A DNA stretch of 64,000 bases from Fodinicola acaciae (GTDB lineage: Bacteria > Actinomycetota > Actinomycetes > Mycobacteriales > HKI-0501): the NCBI RefSeq assembly GCF_010993745.1, contig NZ_WOTN01000004.1, positions 806,001-870,000 on the forward strand, in the 5' to 3' direction. Of the stretch, positions 1 to 8,505 are shown piece after piece (within the stretch, counting starts at the first letter, position 1; every line of letters starts with the position of its first letter). The notes beneath the pieces were generated by a model. The model was not told the DNA's origin. It worked only from the letters and a program-made list of their open reading frames with translations, and did not search any database. A program made the position numbers and the translations under genes.

Positions 1-2
1 TC

Positions 3-302
3 GCGCGAGAAGTGCTGGAGTTGCTCGGCGGTCGCAGCTATCGGCCGCTCGAAGGACAGGCGTACGGACTGCTGGCCGATCTTCACCTGGAAATCGGTCA
101 GGTGGTGGAGGCGGTCTCGGCGGCGGAAAAGGCGGTGGAGGTGTATGCGATGACGGACAACCGGCCGGGAAAGCTGGCCGTCCTGGGGACGTTGGCGCAG
201 GCATACCGGCTGGCCGGCCGGCACATCGACGCGGCAGGCCGCGATGACCAGGCCGGCAGGCTGCGCGCCGACCTGCGACCGCTTTCCCTGCCGGTCGAGT
301 GA
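3..302 (+). CDS. C-terminal end of an AfsR-like TPR regulator (5' end outside window)
   Basis: Only the last 99 residues lie in the window and the reading frame is open to the left edge. The visible part is helical TPR-like sequence. It resembles the C-terminal TPR tail of the next gene: both share the pattern of a helix pair, a 'GKLAVL/GEAVAT' turn and a closing 'LAQAYRLAGR / LARICRLTGR' helix. I therefore read it as the tail of a paralogous SARP/NB-ARC/TPR regulator. The TGA stop at 300-302 overlaps the GTG start of the next gene, so the two are probably one translationally coupled unit. The function of the missing N-terminal part is inferred from the paralogue, not seen. Confidence 0.6.
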   Translation, partial: AREVLELLGGRSYRPLEGQAYGLLADLHLEIGQVVEAVSAAEKAVEVYAMTDNRPGKLAVLGTLAQAYRLAGRHIDAAGRDDQAGRLRADLRPLSLPVE

Positions 303-3300
303 CGGTGGAGCCGGCGGACGTACTCGTTCTCGGCGCGGTCGGCATCCGGTGCGGCGCCGATTTCTGGTCGCCGCCCTCCGCCGTGGCGCGCGCGGTCCTC
401 GGCGCGCTGGCGTTGGCCGGTCCCGACGGCCTGACCAGGCAGGCACTTTTCCAGGCGGTGTGGGGATCCCGCTCGGCGACGGCGAGACGGTCCGTCGTGA
501 CGGTGAGCATTCATCGGGTCCGCCAGTGGCTGCGCAAGGTCGTCGACGACGCGGTCGGCATCGACCACGCCGGGTCCAGCTATGTGCTGCGGCTGACCGG
601 CGACACCGACGTGGCCAGATTTTGGCTCCTGCTCGCCACTTCCACCGACCGGATCGAGCGGCTGGCCGAAGCGCTGGAACTGTGGCGAGGTCAGCCGTTG
701 GCGGACGTGCCGGCGGACAGCCGCGATTCGCTGGCGGTGGCCGGGCTCGTACGCGCGCGGCTCGCCATCGCGACGGAATGTTGCGACGGCCTGATCGAGG
801 CCGGCGATCCGCAACGAGCCGTCCGCGTTCTTTCCACGCTGGCCGAGGAACATCCGTTGGAGGAGTCGATCCAGGCGTGCTGGGTCGCGGCGCTGGCCGC
901 GGCCGGTCGCCAGGCCGAAGCCCTGGCGGCGTACGAGAAAACTCGCCGCAGGCTGCGCGCCGAGCTTGGCGTCGACCCTGGAGAGGAGCTCAGCGCCAGC
1001 CTCGTACGTGTGCTGCGTGGCGATTCTCCGGCGCCACCGAGGAAAACCGTGCCGACGCAGCTGCCGGGCGACACCGACGTGTTCGTCGGACGCGCCGACC
1101 AGTTGGCCACTTTGGACTCGCTTTGGCAGGAGCGCGCGGATGGCGCGTCGCCGGTCGTCGTGGTGTGCGGGCAGGGTGGGGTTGGCAAGACGAGCCTGGC
1201 CCTGCGATGGTCGCATCGCCTGGCGGCGCAGTTTCCGGACGGCCAGCTTTTCGCTGATCTGCGCGGATATTCGCGTGGTGAGCCGGCCACCGCCGCCGAG
1301 GTGCTGCATCATTTCGTACGAGCGCTCGGTTGTCCGCCGGACGAGGTGCCGTTGGATCGCGACGAGGCGGCGGCTCTCTATCGATCGATGCTGTCCGGTC
1401 GTCGCGTTCTCGTCGTGCTCGACAACGTTCTGACCGCTGAGCAGGTCAGGCCGCTGCTGCCAGGTGCGGCCGGTTGCGCGGTCGTCGTCACCAGCCGCAA
1501 CCGGCTCGACGGACTGAGTGCGCTGGACGGTGCCGATCAGCTCGACCTGGACGTGTTGACACCGGCCGAGTCGTACGAGGTTTTGTCGCGCGCGATCGGC
1601 GCCGGTCCGCGCGCCGATGTCGAGGCGTTGGCCACGGCCTGCGGACATCTGCCGCTCGCCCTGCGTGTCGCCGGAGCCGAGCTGGTCCGATCCGGTGTGC
1701 CCGTTTCGGCGTACCTGATGGAAATGGCCAAGCTCGGTGCACTGGACGCGCTCAGCGTCGGTGTGACCTTCGACCTGTCGTACGCGCGGCTGCCGGCCGA
1801 TGTGCGGCGTTGCTATCGGCTGCTTTCCCTGGTGCCAGGCCGCGATGTCGCCGTGTCGGCGGTCGCGGACCTGCTGGATCTCGGCCGCCGGCAGGCGTCC
1901 CGGCTGCTGCGTACGCTGGCCGTCGGTCACCTGGTCGCCGAGCACCGATCCGGCCGTTTCGTCATGCACAACCTGATCAAAGCGCACGCCCGCGCGCGGC
2001 TCGACCAGGCGGACGACGACCAGGACGCTGCCGTCCGGCGACTTTTTCGTTGGTATGTCAGGCACGCGTCTGGAGCCAGCGACCGGCTCTACGGCATGGT
2101 GCGACTTCCGCAGCCGTCGGCGTTCGGTGCCGCGGTGAGCTTCGACAGCCACGAAAAGGCCGCGAGCTGGCTGAGCGACGAGCTGGCCAACATCACCGCC
2201 TTTGTCCGTGACCGCCGCGACCTCCCGTACAGTTGGCTGCTCGCCGACGCCATGCGCGGCTATTTCACCTATCGGCGCCTCGGACCGGAGTGGGAGACCG
2301 CGGCGCGCAACGGACTGGTGGCGGCCGAGCGTGCCGGCGACCTGCGTGGCCAGGCCGCCATGCACCTGAGCCTTGGCGGACTCGCCTTCTACGGCACGCA
2401 CAACACCGCGGAGGCGTCCCGAGAGTTCGGCCTCGCGGCCGCCTTCGCCGACCAGGTCGGCTGGGCCGTACAGGCCGGTGCCGCGATGGCCAGCCAGTCG
2501 CTGATCGACGAGGTGCACGGCGATCTGTTGCCAGGAGCGGAAAAACTGGCGCGGGCAATCCGATATCTGCGCAGTCACGGCGCCTGGCGCGCAGAGGTGG
2601 TCGCGCGTTCCAACCTTTCCTTCGCCTACGCCAACATGGGACGGCTCCGGCAGGCGGTGGGTCAGCTCAGCCGGTTGATCCGGCTGTGCGCCGGCACCGA
2701 GGTCAATCCGTCGGCGCTCCTGCTGGAAAACCGCGGCGATGCGTATCGCCTGATGGGTCGGTTTGATCTCGCGTGCCGGGATCTCACCGATGCTTTGGCG
2801 GAAAGCAAGCGGATCGCAAGCCGTTTTCACGAGGTCCAGGTGCGTTGCTGCCTCTCGCAGCTCTATGCCGACCAGGACGATCACGCGCGCGCATGGGAAG
2901 CGGCCGACGCGGCCGAGCGTGTGCTGCGCGATTTCACCGACCGCGGCAGGCAAAACCTCGTCCGCCTCGCGTTGGGACGCGCGTACCACCTGGCCGGAGA
3001 CCGTACGCGGGCGCTGCGCAACTTCCAGACAGTGCTGGACGAACACTCCGGCACAGTCGATTTTCTCGCGCGTATCAATGCATCTCTCGGTCTCGCGACG
3101 GTCCTTTCCGAGCCGGCCACGGCGCAGAAGGTCATCGACCTCGCCGAGCCGAGAGGCTATCGAATCCTCACCGGCAAGGCTTATCTGCTGCTCGCCAGCA
3201 TTTTCGTCAACGACAACAGGTTGGACGAAGCGCTGCCAGCGGCGGCTCACGGGCTCGAGCTGTGCGTCGCCACGTATCACCTGCCAGGCGAAGCGGTCGC

Positions 3301-3448
3301 GACCGACCTGTTGGCGCGGATCTGCCGGCTGACCGGACGCATGGAAGAGGCGGAGGCGTACGCGACGAGGTTGACCTTGGTCCGGAAAGAACTGGAAGCC
3401 GCAGCCTGCCGGAAAAACGGCTCAGCCCCGGGCAGGGCCCGGGGCTGA
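299..3448 (+). CDS. AfsR-like transcriptional regulator (winged helix, BTAD, NB-ARC, TPR)
   Basis: A 1049-residue multidomain regulator of the AfsR/SARP type. Residues 1-100 look like an OmpR-type winged helix, and 104-240 are a bacterial transcriptional activation domain ending in the typical 'LRAELGVDPGEEL' segment. An NB-ARC ATPase follows, opening with FVGR (262-265) and carrying the Walker A GQGGVGKTS (291-299), then an 'HLPLALRV' GLPL-type motif. The C-terminal third is TPR-like. Such proteins usually activate secondary-metabolite or stress genes when the ATPase is relieved of self-inhibition. The GTG start overlaps the stop of the upstream paralogue (GTGA). No biosynthetic cluster is visible beside it, so its targets are unknown. 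The stop lies inside a strong hairpin. Confidence 0.88.
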   Translation: MTVEPADVLVLGAVGIRCGADFWSPPSAVARAVLGALALAGPDGLTRQALFQAVWGSRSATARRSVVTVSIHRVRQWLRKVVDDAVGIDHAGSSYVLRLTGDTDVARFWLLLATSTDRIERLAEALELWRGQPLADVPADSRDSLAVAGLVRARLAIATECCDGLIEAGDPQRAVRVLSTLAEEHPLEESIQACWVAALAAAGRQAEALAAYEKTRRRLRAELGVDPGEELSASLVRVLRGDSPAPPRKTVPTQLPGDTDVFVGRADQLATLDSLWQERADGASPVVVVCGQGGVGKTSLALRWSHRLAAQFPDGQLFADLRGYSRGEPATAAEVLHHFVRALGCPPDEVPLDRDEAAALYRSMLSGRRVLVVLDNVLTAEQVRPLLPGAAGCAVVVTSRNRLDGLSALDGADQLDLDVLTPAESYEVLSRAIGAGPRADVEALATACGHLPLALRVAGAELVRSGVPVSAYLMEMAKLGALDALSVGVTFDLSYARLPADVRRCYRLLSLVPGRDVAVSAVADLLDLGRRQASRLLRTLAVGHLVAEHRSGRFVMHNLIKAHARARLDQADDDQDAAVRRLFRWYVRHASGASDRLYGMVRLPQPSAFGAAVSFDSHEKAASWLSDELANITAFVRDRRDLPYSWLLADAMRGYFTYRRLGPEWETAARNGLVAAERAGDLRGQAAMHLSLGGLAFYGTHNTAEASREFGLAAAFADQVGWAVQAGAAMASQSLIDEVHGDLLPGAEKLARAIRYLRSHGAWRAEVVARSNLSFAYANMGRLRQAVGQLSRLIRLCAGTEVNPSALLLENRGDAYRLMGRFDLACRDLTDALAESKRIASRFHEVQVRCCLSQLYADQDDHARAWEAADAAERVLRDFTDRGRQNLVRLALGRAYHLAGDRTRALRNFQTVLDEHSGTVDFLARINASLGLATVLSEPATAQKVIDLAEPRGYRILTGKAYLLLASIFVNDNRLDEALPAAAHGLELCVATYHLPGEAVATDLLARICRLTGRMEEAEAYATRLTLVRKELEAAACRKNGSAPGRARG

Positions 3449-3449
3449 G
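3421..3449. terminator. Perfect 13-bp hairpin, probable terminator
   Basis: Arms CTCAGCCCCGGGC (3421-3433) and GCCCGGGGCTGAG (3437-3449) pair perfectly around a 3-nt loop. The arms include the last codons and the stop of the AfsR-like gene. There is no T-run, which is common for actinobacterial terminators. Before the IS insertion it would also have faced the 3' end of the MFS gene, so it may work on both strands. Confidence 0.65.
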
Positions 3450-3542
3450 CGCGGATCTTCGCTGCCACGCCGGGCGGCTCCGCCGCACCGCCAGACGACG
3501 TTTGGATCTCGACTCTCATCCCCCCGGAATATGGAGACAGGC

Positions 3543-3559
3543 CCTAGCCTCGGGCTTTC
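3543..3559 (+). repeat. IS1380-type left terminal inverted repeat
   Basis: CCTAGCCTCGGGCTTTC. It matches the reverse complement of 5192-5208 at 15 of 17 positions; the two middle bases differ. Confidence 0.75.
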
Positions 3560-3668
3560 ATCTGTTGGCCGGTGACACGGCCTAGAAATGCACGGAAGTG
3601 CCTGTCCAGTGCGGGAAACTTGGGATTGCGACGTCTCAAGGGTCACTGCACTGGAAGGCACTCCGTAG

Positions 3669-5069
3669 GTGAAGGTTAACAGGGTTGGCGGGTTGGTTCT
3701 GGATCCGGCTCGCGAGTCGTTGGTGTCCTCTGCTGGCGGACTGTTGTTACGGCAGACGATCCGGTTGTCAGGTGTGCGGCGAGCGTTGTCGGTAGCCCTT
3801 GATCCGTGGCGTGGTCGCCGGGTCCGCCACGGTCCGGGGAAGATCGTTTGCGACCTGGCGACCGCGGTTGCGCTCGGCGGTGACTGTTTAGCGGATGTGA
3901 GCGTGGTCCGGGCGCAACCTGGACTGTTCGGGCCGGTGGCCAGCGATCCGACGATATCGCGGCTGGTCAGCACGTTGGCTGGCGATGTTGATGCTGTCCT
4001 GCCGGCGATCCGGTCCGCGCGGGCTCAGGCGCGGTGCGCGGTCTGGAAGCGGCGCCGGCCGTTGGCCGGCCGTGCGGGTAGTCGCGACGGCGGCCAAGTC
4101 ATCATCGATCTGGACTCGACATTGGTGACCGCGCACTCGGACAAAGAACGTGCCTGCGCTACCCACAAACGCGGGTTCGGATTCGCGCCGATGTGCGCGT
4201 TCGTCGACCATGGCCAGTACGGGACCGGAGAAAGCCTGGTGCTGCAACTGCGTCCTGGCAACGCTTCACCGTGGAACAAGCAGGACCATGTCCAGGCTCT
4301 GGATCTGGCGCTGGCCCAGCTGCCCGAAGGCGAGCGCGCGCAGGTGTTGGTCCGTGCCGATTCCGGCGCGTGTTCCAAGGCGTTCCTGCATCACATCACC
4401 GATCTGGGGTTGGAGTATTCGATCGGATTCCCGGCCCATGAAACGGTCAAAGCCGCGATGGAGGCTATCCCGCCGCAGGCCTGGAGACCGGCTGTTGACG
4501 GTGACGGCCAGCCGCGCGAGGGCGCGCAGGTCGCCGAGCTCACGCGATGGATGCCCGACCCGACCCCGGCAACCCGACCCGGTCCTCAACAATGGCCAGC
4601 CGGGATGCGGGTGATCGCCCGCCGGGAACGACCACACCCCGGCGCGCAACTACGCCTCACCGACCAGGACGGGTGGCGCATCACCTGCTTCGCCACCAAC
4701 ACCCACGGCCCCGGCTGGACACTGGACACACTGGAAGTACGCCACCGGCAACGAGCCCGTTGCGAGGACCGTATCCGCGCGCAGAAAGACACCGGCATGC
4801 GCAACCTGCCCTTCCACGGATACGCCCACAACCAGATCTGGCTGGAAATCGCCGCACTAGCGGCGGACTTGCTGGCCTGGACCCAAACCCTGGCCTGGGA
4901 CACACACCAACCCGCCAGACGCTGGGAACCCAAACGCCTACGGCTACGCATCCTGGCCGTCGCCGGCCGCATCATCCACAGCGGCCGACGACGACGCCTA
5001 CGACTACCCCGCAACTGGCCCTTCAACCACCTCATCGACAACGCCTGGAAATCCCTACAACCCAGCTAA
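3669..5069 (+). CDS. IS1380-family transposase
   Basis: A 466-residue DDE transposase. Candidate catalytic residues are Asp147/149 in 'IIDLDSTLV', Asp231 in 'VRADSGA' and Glu393 in 'IWLEIAALA'; the segment before Glu393, 'MRNLPFHGYAHNQ', is typical of IS1380 relatives. The length is normal for the family and no frameshift or early stop is present, so the enzyme may be active. The start is GTG at 3669; the 110 bases between the left repeat and this start contain short inverted stretches, a usual subterminal arrangement. It catalyses cut-and-paste or copy movement of its own element and has no host role that I can see. Confidence 0.92.
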   Translation: MKVNRVGGLVLDPARESLVSSAGGLLLRQTIRLSGVRRALSVALDPWRGRRVRHGPGKIVCDLATAVALGGDCLADVSVVRAQPGLFGPVASDPTISRLVSTLAGDVDAVLPAIRSARAQARCAVWKRRRPLAGRAGSRDGGQVIIDLDSTLVTAHSDKERACATHKRGFGFAPMCAFVDHGQYGTGESLVLQLRPGNASPWNKQDHVQALDLALAQLPEGERAQVLVRADSGACSKAFLHHITDLGLEYSIGFPAHETVKAAMEAIPPQAWRPAVDGDGQPREGAQVAELTRWMPDPTPATRPGPQQWPAGMRVIARRERPHPGAQLRLTDQDGWRITCFATNTHGPGWTLDTLEVRHRQRARCEDRIRAQKDTGMRNLPFHGYAHNQIWLEIAALAADLLAWTQTLAWDTHQPARRWEPKRLRLRILAVAGRIIHSGRRRRLRLPRNWPFNHLIDNAWKSLQPS

Positions 5070-5191
5070 AAACGACGAACCAACCCCACAACCAGGACCG
5101 GAGAACCGGCGACACAGCGCCGGAAACCAGCCCTGCCACAAACAAACACACAGACCCCACAACCAGCCAAACAGTCACTCAACTCCCACGC

Positions 5192-5208
5192 GAAAGATCG
5201 AGGCTAGG
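5192..5208 (-). repeat. IS1380-type right terminal inverted repeat, contains MFS stop codon
   Basis: Reads CCTAGCCTCGATCTTTC on the minus strand. Bases 5204-5206 form the TAG that ends the MFS transporter gene. Confidence 0.75.
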
Positions 5209-6709
5209 CCGGAGCGCCCGGTGCGGTTTGCGGGGTGGTGCCGGCGGCTGGCTTCTGGACGACCGACAGTGGCGTGGCGATGTCCTCCAGCGACTTGCGT
5301 TCGGCGTCGACGCCGAGGAACGCGGCGACCAGGCCACCGACGATCATCAGGGCCGCACCGAAAACGTATCCCCAGAACAACGGCGTACGGCTGGTGGCCT
5401 CACCGATGAGCAGGCCGAACAGCCATGGCGCGATGACACCGCCGCAGAACTGCGAGATGGCGAAGAAGTACGAGATCGCCTGCCCTCGCAGCTCCAGCGG
5501 GAAAATCTCCGAGACGGTCAGATAACCACTCGAGGCACCGGCGGAGGCGATGAAGAAGATGACGCACCACAGGATCGTCTGGGTGACCGCGTTCAGTGCG
5601 CCGATCCAGAACAGATAGCCACTGAGCAGCAGCAACGTACCGCTGACGATGTATGTGCTGGAGATCAGTTTCCGCCGCCCGATGATGTCGAAGAACGGTC
5701 CCAGCGCCAGTGGTCCGATCAGGTTGCCGATGGCGAACGGGAAGAAGAAATAGGGAAGTGCGGCGTCCGGTACGCCGAAGAACTTCGCCAGCACGATGCC
5801 CTGGGTGAAGAAGATCGCGTTGTAGAGAAACGACTGTGTCGTCATCAGGCTGAAGCCGAGGATCGACCGCGTCGGATACTTGCGGATCATCACGCGGGTG
5901 ATCTCGCCGTACGTGATCGGCGGATACTCGCGGACTTCGACGGCCTTGTCGTCGCCGACCTCCGGTATGTCCTTGCCGGAGGCGCGGATGTCCGCCTCGA
6001 TCTTGGCGACGATCTCCTCCGCCTCCTCGACCCGTCCGTGCGAGATCAGCCAGCGCGGGCTCTCCGGGATGTGCTTTCGCAGCTGCCAGATCGAGATGCC
6101 GATGATCGGCCCGACGAACAGCGCGATCCGCCAACCCCAGTTGGCCGGGATCAGGTTGTGATCGAGCAGCGCGAGGCTGATCGCCGAGGCCATCGCCGCG
6201 CCGGCCCAGTACGTGCCGTTGATCGCGATGTCGACTCGGCCGCGGAACCGCGCCGGGATCAGCTCGTCGATCGCCGAGTTGATGGCCGCGTACTCACCGC
6301 CGATGCCCATGCCGGCGATGAACTTCAGGATGATCAGCGACCAGAAGTCGAACGCGAATCCGGACAGGCCGTTGAACACCAGGTAGAGGCCGAGGGTGAC
6401 CAGGAACAGCCGCCGGCGGCCGAGGGTGTCGGCGAGACGGCCGAAGACCAGCGCACCGATCACCTCGCCGAGAAGGTAGATCGAAGCGGTCAGCGTGACG
6501 GACTGAGTGCTCAGGTGCAGAGTGTCCGGCCGTTGCAGGGTCGTACTGATGGCGCTGGCGAACTGGATCTCCAGGCCGTCCAGGATCCAGGTGATGCCAA
6601 GAGTGACGACGACCAGCCAGTGGAACTTCGACCACGGCATGTTGTCGAGCTTCGCGGGGACCAGACTTCGTTTCGTCTGGATCTTGCCGCCTTTTGCGAA
6701 TTCCGCCAT
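5204..6709 (-). CDS. MFS transporter, sugar-porter / aromatic-acid type
   Basis: A 501-residue, about 12-helix major facilitator. It shows 'WILDGLE' in helix 1 (41-47), the loop 2-3 motif GRLADTLGRRR (90-100), and 'PESPRWL' (215-221) before a cytoplasmic loop, as in sugar porters and the related organic-acid H+ symporters. The substrate cannot be told from sequence. The start ATG follows GGAGGAGG. The last residues are 'PGAPA', and the stop TAG lies wholly inside the terminal repeat of the neighbouring IS, so the C-terminus was probably rewritten by the insertion. Without the element the frame would run six more codons to a TGA. Loss of a few cytoplasmic tail residues should not matter much. 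Confidence 0.88.
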   Translation of the reverse strand: MAEFAKGGKIQTKRSLVPAKLDNMPWSKFHWLVVVTLGITWILDGLEIQFASAISTTLQRPDTLHLSTQSVTLTASIYLLGEVIGALVFGRLADTLGRRRLFLVTLGLYLVFNGLSGFAFDFWSLIILKFIAGMGIGGEYAAINSAIDELIPARFRGRVDIAINGTYWAGAAMASAISLALLDHNLIPANWGWRIALFVGPIIGISIWQLRKHIPESPRWLISHGRVEEAEEIVAKIEADIRASGKDIPEVGDDKAVEVREYPPITYGEITRVMIRKYPTRSILGFSLMTTQSFLYNAIFFTQGIVLAKFFGVPDAALPYFFFPFAIGNLIGPLALGPFFDIIGRRKLISSTYIVSGTLLLLSGYLFWIGALNAVTQTILWCVIFFIASAGASSGYLTVSEIFPLELRGQAISYFFAISQFCGGVIAPWLFGLLIGEATSRTPLFWGYVFGAALMIVGGLVAAFLGVDAERKSLEDIATPLSVVQKPAAGTTPQTAPGAPA

Positions 6710-6887
6710 ACCCGGCCTCCTCCTGCACCTGCGCGCGTGGTGATCCCGGTCACACTCGTGTCGTCACAGACGATGATTACCACCGTCCGGAGGCTGAGAC
6801 TAGACGGCTGGTACTGATTGGCAACTTGAGCGCCATTTGTCGGTAACCGTTTGCGGGCATGTGGGCAGGAAGTCGGCGCGGTGGCCG

Positions 6888-7862
6888 CTAGCGGACAAGC
6901 AGCACCTTTCCGACGTGATCGCTCGCCTCGACGACCCGGTGTGCCTCGGCGGCGTCCTGCATCGCCAGTGCGCGGTCGACGACCGGTCGTACGCGGCCGG
7001 CGTCGATGAGCGGCCAGACGTGCTCCCGTACGTCCTGGACGATGATCGACTTCTCGACCACCGGACGCGCGCGCAGGGTCGTGCCGGTGATGCTGGCGCG
7101 TTTGACCAGCAGGGCACCGAGATTCAGCTCGGCTTTGGCGCCGCCGAGCAGGCCGATGGTGACGATGCGGCCGCTGGTCGCCAGCACGTCGACGTTGCGG
7201 CTCAGGTATTTGGCGCCGATCGTGTCGAGTACGACGTCCGCGCCGTGGCCGTCGGTGTTTTCCTTGACGACTTGGACGAAGTCTTCCTCGTTGTAGTCGA
7301 TCGCGCGCTCCGCGCCGTACAGGCGGCACTTCTCCAGCTTGCTGCCGCGCGCGGTGCAGAAGACGCGCGCGCCGTACGCATTGGCTAACTGCAAGGCAAA
7401 AGTGCCGATGCCGGACGCGCCGCCGTGCACCAGCAGGACCTCGGACGGACTGAGGTGCGCGGTCATGAAGACGTTGGCCCACACCGTGCAGGCGACCTCT
7501 GGCAGCGCGGCGGCTTCCTCGATCGCGACGCCTTCGGGGATCGGCAGCAGCTGGCCGGCCGGCACCGCGACCTTCTCCGCGTAGCCGCCGCCGGCGAGCA
7601 GGGCACACACCTCGTCGCCGATTTTCCAGTCGGTGACGCCATCGCCGACCGCCGAGATCCGGCCGGAGCACTCCAGGCCCGGATACGCGGGTGCGCCGGG
7701 CGGTGGCGGATAGAAGCCGAGACGTTGTTGGATGTCGGCGCGGTTGACGGCGGACGCCGCGACGTCGACGACGACCTCGCCGGCAACCGGTTGCGGGTCG
7801 TCGACTTCGGACCACCGCAACACTTCTGGACCACCGGCACCGCGAATCTCGATCGCATGCAT
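6888..7862 (-). CDS. NAD(P)H:quinone oxidoreductase-like zinc-independent MDR enzyme
   Basis: A 324-residue medium-chain dehydrogenase/reductase. It has the GroES-like N-terminal domain ('YPGLECSGRI', 60-69), the Rossmann motif GGASGIG (147-153), and 'ITGTTLRARPVVEK' near the C-terminus, typical of the QOR/PIG3 branch. The cysteines and histidines of zinc-binding alcohol dehydrogenases are absent. It probably reduces quinones or enones with NADPH in the cytosol. It is transcribed in the same direction as the MFS gene, with 178 bp between the two. Its own upstream region holds an ACCTGA-atgg-TCAGGT inverted repeat 57 bp before the start. Confidence 0.87.
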   Translation of the reverse strand: MHAIEIRGAGGPEVLRWSEVDDPQPVAGEVVVDVAASAVNRADIQQRLGFYPPPPGAPAYPGLECSGRISAVGDGVTDWKIGDEVCALLAGGGYAEKVAVPAGQLLPIPEGVAIEEAAALPEVACTVWANVFMTAHLSPSEVLLVHGGASGIGTFALQLANAYGARVFCTARGSKLEKCRLYGAERAIDYNEEDFVQVVKENTDGHGADVVLDTIGAKYLSRNVDVLATSGRIVTIGLLGGAKAELNLGALLVKRASITGTTLRARPVVEKSIIVQDVREHVWPLIDAGRVRPVVDRALAMQDAAEAHRVVEASDHVGKVLLVR

Positions 7863-8440
7863 GGCCTGAGCGTACGGGATCCGTCGCTGTCGAACCCTTC
7901 GACGGCGGGGGCCGACCTACCTGAATGGTCAGGTGCGGACGCCGATCGTGCGACCGTTTGCCGGTCGAAGATCGACTATCCAATGTGGACTCACGGTGAC
8001 CGAACGCGGAGCGCAGCGTGACTTGGCAATGGCCTCGGATTGCCAAAGAATGTACTCTGCGCATTACTTGACGAGGCAAAACGCGCGACAATGGGGTCCG
8101 GTTTTCGGCTCCGTACTTGACCTTCGATGCCACGGTAGACCGCGACGTTGTGAAGATCGGGTCGAATTCTCATAACTGGATGAGTCCGCATCGCTCCGCC
8201 ATGGGAGTGTGACGATCCGGTAGCAACGGCCGAAAGTTGTTCTATTAGGCCGATATCCGGCCGACAACGCCGCTGATTGTCCGGCGATTACCGCTGTCGT
8301 GTAATAACAGCCTACGGTTATTCACGTCGGTCAGGCGTTGGTCATTTCTCCTACATCTTCGTTGGACATCCACCCGCGCCTGCCGTCCTGACAACGTGCG
8401 TTCAGCCGAAAGGTTGTGGCGATTCGCTGTGGTGGATTTC
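7863..8440. other. Gene-free, AT-richer leader region between divergent genes
   Basis: About 580 bases without a convincing gene. ORFs in it have no ribosome-binding site and no codon bias. The base composition is clearly lower in GC than the flanking genes. Apart from the ACCTGA/TCAGGT repeat and a small possible hairpin near 8290-8308 (GCTGT/ACAGC), I see nothing I can assign. I compared it by eye with the c-di-GMP-I riboswitch consensus and found no match. It must contain the promoter for the tandem micro-ORFs and the GGDEF-EAL gene. Confidence 0.5.
7919..7934. promoter_or_regulatory. Candidate operator upstream of the quinone-reductase gene
   Basis: ACCTGA-ATGG-TCAGGT is a perfect 6-bp inverted repeat with a 4-base centre, 57 bp upstream of the minus-strand gene start at 7862. 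The regulator is unknown, and the assignment rests on symmetry and position only. Confidence 0.3.
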
Positions 8441-8484
8441 GGGAGGTGTCCGATGCGCGCGAACGGCTGGTCCTGAAAGGCAGC
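8441..8484 (+). repeat. Copy 1 of a tandem unit (RBS + 7-codon ORF + GGCAGC)
   Basis: The unit consists of GGGAGGTGTC (RBS), two variable bases, the 24-base ORF, two extra A, and GGCAGC. A second copy starts 65 bases later at 8506. The ten RBS bases are identical in both copies. Confidence 0.85.
8453..8476 (+). CDS. Micro-ORF 1 encoding MRANGWS
   Basis: ATG plus six sense codons and TGA encode the heptapeptide MRANGWS. It is preceded by GGGAGG with six bases between GGAGG and the ATG, which is close to ideal for an actinobacterial start. The second copy downstream encodes the same peptide with a GTG start and different third bases in the Arg and Gly codons. Identical protein with only silent differences suggests that the peptide, or its translation, is what selection keeps. 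Position upstream of a GGDEF-EAL gene suggests a leader peptide or translation-coupled control element. A secreted or signalling peptide is the alternative. I do not recognise the peptide. Confidence 0.7.
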   Translation: MRANGWS

Positions 8485-8505
8485 GTCAGAGGTTGATCGC
8501 AACAA

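Larger units (their letters stand above)
3543..5208 (+). mobile_element. IS1380-family insertion sequence, about 1.67 kb
   Basis: A single transposase gene is bounded by imperfect 17-bp terminal inverted repeats at 3543-3559 and 5192-5208 (consensus CCTAGCCTCGnnCTTTC, 15 of 17 positions matching). The size and one-ORF layout fit the IS1380 family. A clear target duplication is not obvious. GGCC occurs at both outer edges (3540-3543 and 5207-5210), but it overlaps the repeat ends and is itself palindromic, so I do not rely on it. The element appears intact. It lies between the AfsR-like gene and the convergent MFS gene, and its right end carries the MFS stop codon. Confidence 0.85.

Noticed and set aside
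98-3280. A 1060-codon open frame antisense to the AfsR-like gene
   Set aside because: It is a shadow of a GC-rich gene: the plus frame has all domains of a known family, the antisense frame has no recognisable domain and no RBS.
3540-3543. GGCC as a target-site duplication of the IS
   Set aside because: It overlaps the terminal repeats and is a palindrome, so it cannot be told apart from part of the repeat.
4547-6817. A 756-codon plus-strand frame running across the IS end and antisense to the MFS gene
   Set aside because: It crosses the IS boundary and overlaps two clearly coding genes. The translation is low-complexity Arg/Asp/Gln sequence typical of a shadow frame.
7933-8175. An 80-codon plus-strand frame and several minus-strand frames in the leader region
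   Set aside because: No RBS, no codon bias and no similarity to known families.
8232-8256. GAAA-N13-GCCGATAT resembling a WhiG-type promoter (TAAA-N15-GCCGATAA)
   Set aside because: Both boxes carry mismatches and the spacing is short. A match this weak can occur by chance, although WhiG control of a c-di-GMP gene would be attractive.
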